This document shows, one piece after another, positions 1 to 4,434 of a stretch of DNA of 6,905 bases. The stretch is from Chthoniobacteraceae bacterium (GTDB taxonomy: Bacteria; Verrucomicrobiota; Verrucomicrobiia; Chthoniobacterales; Chthoniobacteraceae): assembly GCA_947478975.1 (NCBI GenBank), contig CANJYI010000153.1:1-6905 (forward strand), given 5' to 3'. The translations under genes and the position numbers were made by a program. The notes beneath the pieces are model-generated. The model was not told the origin of the DNA, ran no database searches, and was given only the letters and a program-made list of their open reading frames with translations. How positions within the stretch are numbered: the first letter of the stretch is position 1; each line of letters begins with the position of its first letter.

Positions 1-21
1 ACCATCGGGTTCTGAAGAGAG

Positions 22-103
22 TCATCCGCAGATGAGACAGATGAACGCAGATAAAGAAGGAGTCCGAGGATCTCCTTTCCAACTTCTTCTCATCTGCGGA
101 TAA
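22..103. repeat. Intergenic imperfect palindrome, copy 1 (CAGAT / ATCTGCGGAT family)
   Basis: An ~80-bp element closed by a 15-bp inverted repeat with one mismatch (22-36 TCATCCGCAGATGAG against 89-103). Its left half holds three CAGAT words at 29, 38 and 48, a period of 9-10 bp. The centre (57-77) is a small palindrome, AAGGAG...CTCCTT, around TCCGAGGA. The same plan and an alignable core occur at 3576-3656, so this is a dispersed repeat rather than a chance hairpin. It begins about 40 bp past the stop codon of the minus-strand SGNH esterase gene, where it could act as a transcription terminator or 3'-end stabiliser; no T-tract supports classic intrinsic termination. Short ATCTGYGGAT-type repeats are, from general knowledge, common between genes of Verrucomicrobiota and some other phyla; their function is unknown to me. 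Confidence 0.75.
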
Positions 104-143
104 AGCTCTTAATAAGCGACTTCAGGAATAATCCGGCGGCCGG

Positions 144-1331
144 TTATCGACCGTCGTTGACGACGAAATGCAGGGCGCGGAAGGCGTGGCCTGAGCTGGC
201 CGGATCCTTATCCTCCGAAACCGTAAGACGCAGGGTGTGGCTTCCCGCGGAAAGCGTGTCGCCGAACAGGACGGTGCGCGGGTAGTGGAGTCCCTTGCTG
301 TAACTGTGATAGAGGTTGATCTTCACCGGGGCGGCACCGTCGATGCTGGCCTCGACCATTCCGGCATCAGGTCCGGCGATGACAAAGGCCCCGATGGCAC
401 TTCCTTCAAACGTCGAGGTGAGCACCGCGCCCGGTTGTGTAGCCAACACCACGGGTACTTTCGTAAACCGTTCCCGCTTGCCCCCGGGGAGCTTTTGCCA
501 GTCAGGAATGCCCACCGACCAGCCCTCGCCCAGTTTTAGTGCGGAAGCGGGAAGAAACCGGCCCTTGGAGTAGTTGCTTTCGTCGAGGGGCTTTTCCGGG
601 AGGGGATGTGGTTGCGGCGCATTGCGGGGTGGCGCTGCCCAATTGCGTTCAAACAGGTCGGCAATCATGTCGGCGGCGATGCGGTTGCCAAATGGAGCGG
701 GGTGGACTCCGCCAAATTTCTTCCAGTCAAACTCCCCGGACGCGATCCGGGTGGTGACGGTCTTTGCAAGGTTGATGGTGGAAACTTGATAGCGCTCGGC
801 CACCTCGGTGTGTGCCGCAACCGGCAGTGGAACCTGGCCGGAGTTGTACATCTTCATCGAGTTTTCGTTGAGGAAGAAGGTCATGACGATGTCCGCGCGG
901 GGATTGTGGGAGCGGAGGTGGCGGAGGATGCCTTCCATTCCGCGAATGCATTCATCGCGGGTGTGGCGCGCATCCTGGTCGTCATTGACTGCAAACTCGA
1001 CGAAGAGAATGTCAACGGGCCCCTGGGAGAGCACGTCGTCTGCAAGGCGGAACGCACCGGTGGTGGAACAGGTGGAGGAAATGCCGGCGGCGGTGAACTT
1101 GAATTCGGTTTCCGGGAAGCGTTGTTTGAGCAGTTCGCAGACCATCGGGCGGTAGCCCTCCATTTCGGTGATGGAGCCTCCCAGAAAGGCGACGTGTCCG
1201 TTTTTTTGTTTCTCAAACTTCTGCCGAGAGTTGTCCAAATTGCCTCGGGAAATGACGTTGGCGTCGGAGGCGAAGGCGCACAGAGAAAAGGCTGCGCAGG
1301 AAAGCGTGAGGAGGAAGGTCTTTGTTTTCAT
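144..1331 (-). CDS. Secreted SGNH/GDSL-family esterase with C-terminal beta-sandwich domain
   Basis: A 395-residue protein, likely a carbohydrate or acyl esterase acting outside the cytoplasm. A signal peptide spans residues 1-21 (K-rich start, hydrophobic core, cleavage after AFA). The SGNH domain follows at about 44-230. Block I is GGSIT with Ser53 as nucleophile, block II is AAGISST with Gly83 as oxyanion residue, block III is EFAVNDDQ with Asn116, and block V is GGVHP with His210. The usual block V Asp, three residues before the His, is Gly207, so catalysis would rest on a Ser-His dyad or another acidic residue such as Asp202. Residues ~255-395 look like an all-beta accessory domain (runs GPDAG, IDG, LHYPRT, GSHTLRL), perhaps for substrate binding. 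The ATG at 1331 directly precedes the signal peptide; no Shine-Dalgarno is evident. It lies 130 bp downstream of the large esterase on the same strand. The fold is clear; the substrate (acetylated glycan is the likely guess) is inferred. Confidence 0.92.
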   Translation of the reverse strand: MKTKTFLLTLSCAAFSLCAFASDANVISRGNLDNSRQKFEKQKNGHVAFLGGSITEMEGYRPMVCELLKQRFPETEFKFTAAGISSTCSTTGAFRLADDVLSQGPVDILFVEFAVNDDQDARHTRDECIRGMEGILRHLRSHNPRADIVMTFFLNENSMKMYNSGQVPLPVAAHTEVAERYQVSTINLAKTVTTRIASGEFDWKKFGGVHPAPFGNRIAADMIADLFERNWAAPPRNAPQPHPLPEKPLDESNYSKGRFLPASALKLGEGWSVGIPDWQKLPGGKRERFTKVPVVLATQPGAVLTSTFEGSAIGAFVIAGPDAGMVEASIDGAAPVKINLYHSYSKGLHYPRTVLFGDTLSAGSHTLRLTVSEDKDPASSGHAFRALHFVVNDGR

Positions 1332-1362
1332 GGTGGGGATTTTTCACAGACGGCCAAAGTAG

Positions 1363-1392
1363 GTTATGTGCCGTAGATGACGACCTGGGCAA
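1363..1392 (-). promoter_or_regulatory. Weak sigma-70-like promoter candidate before the SGNH esterase
   Basis: Within the 130-bp gap between the two esterase genes, the minus strand reads TTGCCC (1392-1387), an 18-bp spacer, then CATAAC (1368-1363). Each hexamer matches the consensus at 4 of 6 positions. Initiation would fall about 25 bp before the ATG at 1331, giving a short leader. If real, the SGNH gene could be transcribed separately from the large esterase. Matches of this quality arise often by chance, so this is only a candidate. I see no convincing terminator in the rest of the gap (1332-1461). Confidence 0.2.
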
Positions 1393-1461
1393 GGGAATCG
1401 ACCCAACCGAGGCGACTGGCCGCTGGACTTTATCCGGAGGAAAGCGGCGCCAGGATTCGGT

Positions 1462-3564
1462 TTAAGGGGCCGACAGACTGCGCAGCTGGACGTTTTTCGG
1501 CCAGCCGAGTTTTTGTGCGGTGCCCGTCAGGTGGCTCCACTTTTCCGGGGCATCGGTATAAAGGACCACCTTCGTGTGTTCGCTGGCCAGCGCCGCAGCC
1601 TGGGGAATATCCAGCACGCGAAGCACGTTTGGATAGGGGGCGGCGTCCCGGTGGCTCACCGGCGGTTTGGAGAGGTCGATGCGTTCGATGCGGTCTTCAA
1701 ACAAGGAGGCGTACAGCGCGTTGATCCCCATCTCGCCCTCTGCGGCCAGCCATGTTTTGGCGGTCGCGTTTTTGCCGACGGTACGGAGGGCCTGCACTGC
1801 GCGGCGTATGTCGTAGACCTGTCCGCTCTGGAGGGTTTCCCCGAGGAGGTTGAACCGCCTGAGCCGGTGGGTCTGGACCTTGTCGGAGCCGGTCCAGGCC
1901 AGGGGGCCGACGCCGCGGGGTGCTATGTACGCCATGGCCCACTTATTTGCGGAAAACATCTTCGCCTCGGCACTGAACCCCTTTTCATCCGGCGGGGGAG
2001 TGGTGGCGGATTCGAACAGTTTGGAAAAGCGGGATTGGTACGCCGCCAAAAAGGAATCCCAACCGCTTTGATCCAGCGCATGCAGGACGGTCAGTTCCAG
2101 TTGGTCCGGCGGGAGTGCGGCGCTGTGCGCAACGTAGAGCCGCAGTTGGAACGGCTCCTGGCTGACGAAGTCATAGGCGGAAAGGGAGACCCCGTCGGAC
2201 TCCTGTGTGCCGACCTTTGTGAGGCTCGGGGCGGGAGCATCGGCGGGCCATGCCCCGAAGGAGTTTTTTTTGAGGGCGGCGAGCGCTGCAACCCGCTGCG
2301 CGGCCCAGTGCGCTGCAGAGTCTGGAAGGGCTGCGGGCGGAGCGAGCGTGACGAACTCGGTGTCGATACGGGTGTTGCGCTCATCCGTGGGGAGCGCTGA
2401 GAAGACGCGGAGCTGCTCGGGTTGCAGCGTTTTCTTTGCGGCCTCGTCCGTGGTGGCCATGGGGTCGGCGCCCTTGAGGTGGCGTTCAAACCAGTGGAAG
2501 GCGCCGGTGTTGAGGGGTTGCAGATCCTTGTGGGGGCCTTCGGCAATGTGAAGGCCGATGTTCCCCTCCTTGCCGAGGAGCGCGTAGAGGCGGCGGACGC
2601 TGGTGTAGATTTCAAACACGCCTTCGACGGGAAAGATGGAGTCCTTGTCGGTGTTGCAAATGAGGAGGGGCCGTGGCGCTACGAGCGCCGCCACGCGGTC
2701 AAAGTCCCAGCGGTAACTGTTGAGCATGAACATGCAGTCGCAATGGCCTTCGATGCAGCCGTCGACGACATGATTTCGCAGCGAGGTGATGCCTGCGGTG
2801 GGGGCCGCTGCTGCGATGCGTTCGTCGAGCGCAGCGATCCACCAGGCATACGCGCCGCCGCCGCTGCGTCCGGTGACGCCGATGCGCGCGGCGTCGACCT
2901 CTGGCCTCGTTTCCAGGTAGTCGAGGGCGCGTATACAGTTCCAGGCCTCGACGCCTGCGGGGGTGTAACCCGTCGCCACCCACCACCAGCGGCCGAGGTT
3001 GTGGGTGCCGTGGTGTTGGCCCTCAATTTCGCCGAGTTGCAGGGTGTCCAGAATCAGGCAGGCGTACCCGTGCCGCGCAAACCAGACGCCGTGCTGGTGG
3101 TAGCCGGTCTTGTTGCCGAGGCTTACGCCGTCCTTTTTCATGACGGCGTGGCCGCACACGTAGAGGATCGTGGGCAGCGGCTTTTGAGGGCCTTCAGGAA
3201 GGTACAGGTTGGCGGTCACATACAGGCCGGGCAGGGACTGGAAGTGAAGTTTTTCGACGCGGTAGCCCTCCTCCTGGAGCACGCCGGTCACCACCGGTTG
3301 GAGGGGCGTCTTTGCAGGCAGCGGGGCGAGGCCGAGCATTTCGAAGAGCTGGCGGCGCGTTTCGTTTTTTCCGGCGTTCCACTGGGGGGCTGACACGACG
3401 GTTGCAAGCGAGCCTTCTGCATGCACCTGTTCGGTGCGTCCTTCCCAGTACTTTTGGAGGGTGCGGTTGGCCTGGGTTTCCGGGGAGGGGGCGGGATAAG
3501 GTGAGGCGGCATGGGCTGTACAGGCGGCCAGCCACAGGAGTGTGAGGAGGAGGGGGGTTCGCAT
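1462..3564 (-). CDS. Exported alpha/beta-hydrolase, acetyl-xylan-esterase-like, with a second degenerate hydrolase-like domain
   Basis: A 700-residue exported esterase. The N-terminus is a signal peptide; LAAC at 12-15 fits a lipobox (lipoprotein at Cys15), while cleavage after AHA (19) is also possible. The catalytic domain covers ~90-365: oxyanion region CGHA at 137-140, nucleophile elbow GRSGGG at 232-237 with Ser234, acid Asp306 or Asp308 in NTDKDSIFP, and His345 in EGPHKD. A GCIEGHCDC stretch (Cys270, 275, 277) sits between nucleophile and acid. This pattern suits acetyl-xylan-esterase-like or prolyl-oligopeptidase-like hydrolases; I see no CE15 nucleophile motif. Residues ~445-700 resemble a second alpha/beta-hydrolase fold (IAPRGVGPLAW, then AAEGEMGINAL at the elbow position), but the nucleophile position carries no Ser. 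The length is about twice that of a single-domain esterase. The ATG at 3564 leads straight into the signal peptide; no Shine-Dalgarno is seen, and repeat copy 2 lies 12 bp upstream. Family is fairly sure; substrate is inferred. Confidence 0.92.
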   Translation of the reverse strand: MRTPLLLTLLWLAACTAHAASPYPAPSPETQANRTLQKYWEGRTEQVHAEGSLATVVSAPQWNAGKNETRRQLFEMLGLAPLPAKTPLQPVVTGVLQEEGYRVEKLHFQSLPGLYVTANLYLPEGPQKPLPTILYVCGHAVMKKDGVSLGNKTGYHQHGVWFARHGYACLILDTLQLGEIEGQHHGTHNLGRWWWVATGYTPAGVEAWNCIRALDYLETRPEVDAARIGVTGRSGGGAYAWWIAALDERIAAAAPTAGITSLRNHVVDGCIEGHCDCMFMLNSYRWDFDRVAALVAPRPLLICNTDKDSIFPVEGVFEIYTSVRRLYALLGKEGNIGLHIAEGPHKDLQPLNTGAFHWFERHLKGADPMATTDEAAKKTLQPEQLRVFSALPTDERNTRIDTEFVTLAPPAALPDSAAHWAAQRVAALAALKKNSFGAWPADAPAPSLTKVGTQESDGVSLSAYDFVSQEPFQLRLYVAHSAALPPDQLELTVLHALDQSGWDSFLAAYQSRFSKLFESATTPPPDEKGFSAEAKMFSANKWAMAYIAPRGVGPLAWTGSDKVQTHRLRRFNLLGETLQSGQVYDIRRAVQALRTVGKNATAKTWLAAEGEMGINALYASLFEDRIERIDLSKPPVSHRDAAPYPNVLRVLDIPQAAALASEHTKVVLYTDAPEKWSHLTGTAQKLGWPKNVQLRSLSAP

Positions 3565-3575
3565 GATGAAAAGCT

Positions 3576-3656
3576 ACATCCGCAGATGTTACAGATTCAA
3601 CAGATGAGAGGAGACCTAAAGGAGCATCCGTGGACCTCTTTTTTATCTGTGGATAA
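3576..3656. repeat. Intergenic imperfect palindrome, copy 2
   Basis: Same architecture and orientation as the element at 22-103. CATCCGCAGATG (3577-3588) opens it, with CAGAT words at 3583, 3592 and 3601 (period 9), and TATCTGTGGATAA (3644-3656) closes it. The cores align: AAGGAG, then CCG, GGA, CTC and TT in order, with one- to three-base differences between. Its outer arms have diverged more than in copy 1: atcc and cagat pair, the rest mostly as G-T or mismatches. An inner AGAGG / CCTCT pair (3607-3611, 3635-3639) could extend a hairpin. It fills most of the 104-bp gap between the stop of the 196-residue gene (3669) and the start of the large esterase (3564), so it is both the 3' end of one and the leader or promoter zone of the other. 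Confidence 0.7.
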
Positions 3657-3668
3657 CTGCCGGTTTTT

Positions 3669-4259
3669 TCAGGGGGAGATTTTCAGGAGGTCTCCGAGCG
3701 TGGGCAAAGTAGCAGGCGGTCCCGGGGTGCCTTCCGGGTGCATGGATTTGGCAGAGAACTGCCCGGAGGAGGGGCCGCTCAGGGAGAGGCTGCACTCGGG
3801 TATGGCGATGGTGGAGGCGCCGGAATGGAACCTGGCCCTTTTAAAAACCCAGCTGTCGGTCTTGGGGGAGGCCTGTTCGGCTACGAAACGCGGAATGGGA
3901 TCGCCCGGGGCGAATATTTCGATGCGATTGAACTCTTGGGCCTCCAGCTTGGTGAGGGAGCGGAGGGTGTCGGTGATTTCCAAAAAGGCAGAAGGATCCG
4001 CCCTGAGAAAACGGATTTGAACGCCGTTCGCCGCGGCGAGGGGGAGGAGGGCGATTCTTAGGAAGCCCCGCTTTTGGGCGCCTTGGACAACTTCTTCGAT
4101 GGCGACCTTGGCGGAGGGTTGGTCTGCGGGCTGACCCACAGGAAACTGGAGGCCGGAGAGCGAGGGCCTTGCGGAGAGTGCAGGCGCTGCAAGGGAAAGT
4201 AGCAGGAGGGAAAGAAGCGCGGCGGCCGGCCGGGGGAGGAGACGCGGTTCGTTTGGCAT
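3669..4259 (-). CDS. Secreted protein of unknown function, 196 residues
   Basis: I do not recognise this family. The frame is open up to 4508, but the start is placed at the ATG at 4259 because the next residues form a clean signal peptide: MPNEPRLLPR, then a Leu/Ala-rich core, with cleavage after ALSA at residue 30. A start at 4508 would add 83 residues without the look of a real N-terminus and would overlap the divergent gene. The mature part (31-196) is a small mixed alpha/beta-looking domain: a helix at ~50-63 (KVAIEEVVQGAQK), strands near 67-75 and 80-86, a charged helix ~92-110, a strand RIEIFAPGD, and a Ser/Gly/Pro-rich tail. It has one Cys (156) after the signal, no Cys pairs, no membrane segment beyond the signal, and no enzyme motif I can name. 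No Shine-Dalgarno is seen. It lies upstream of and co-oriented with the large esterase, 104 bp away. Reality as a gene is likely because of the signal peptide and gene spacing; function is unknown. Confidence 0.75.
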   Translation of the reverse strand: MPNEPRLLPRPAAALLSLLLLSLAAPALSARPSLSGLQFPVGQPADQPSAKVAIEEVVQGAQKRGFLRIALLPLAAANGVQIRFLRADPSAFLEITDTLRSLTKLEAQEFNRIEIFAPGDPIPRFVAEQASPKTDSWVFKRARFHSGASTIAIPECSLSLSGPSSGQFSAKSMHPEGTPGPPATLPTLGDLLKISP

Positions 4260-4434
4260 GGGGTGCAGGCTAACAAACAAGGAGCGCAAGCAAAAGGGGG
4301 GATACAGTGTCGCCAAGCGTGGAGGTTGCTCGTCAATTGGCGCGAGTGTTGCTCTGTATCCTCGGGTAGAGTGGCGTTTCACGGGCTTTCTCCCGCGATT
4401 CTGACTTGTGAGTGTTCCCCAAACAGATCCCCTG
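4260..4434. promoter_or_regulatory. Divergent intergenic region with nested inverted repeats
   Basis: These 175 bp separate two genes that read away from each other, so promoters for both should lie here. I find no convincing -35/-10 pair on either strand. What stands out is an exact 8-bp inverted repeat, GGATACAG (4300-4307) and CTGTATCC (4354-4361). Inside it lies a 6-bp inverted repeat, CGCCAA (4311-4316) and TTGGCG (4337-4342). A direct heptamer GTTGCTC occurs at 4325-4331 and 4348-4354. The half-sites could bind a dimeric regulator acting on both genes, but the spacers differ (3 versus 11 bp), and chance cannot be excluded. Confidence 0.35.

Noticed and set aside
22..103. CRISPR array or tandem-repeat locus reading of the CAGAT words
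   Set aside because: The units are only 9-10 bp with no spacers, and the whole forms one palindrome, so it is not a CRISPR array.
133..143. CCGG-CGG-CCGG mini-hairpin directly after the SGNH stop codon, as an intrinsic terminator
   Set aside because: The stem is only four base pairs and no T-tract follows on the minus strand. The palindromic repeat further on is a better candidate for a 3'-end signal.
606..1376. 256-codon plus-strand open frame
   Set aside because: It lies antisense to the SGNH esterase gene, whose signal peptide and catalytic motifs are clear. The antisense product has no signal, motif or domain and is a side effect of GC-rich codon use.
1513..3393. Long plus-strand open frames at 1513-2400 and 2422-3393
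   Set aside because: Both mirror the large esterase on the opposite strand. Their translations are Gly/Val/Arg-rich with no recognisable domain.
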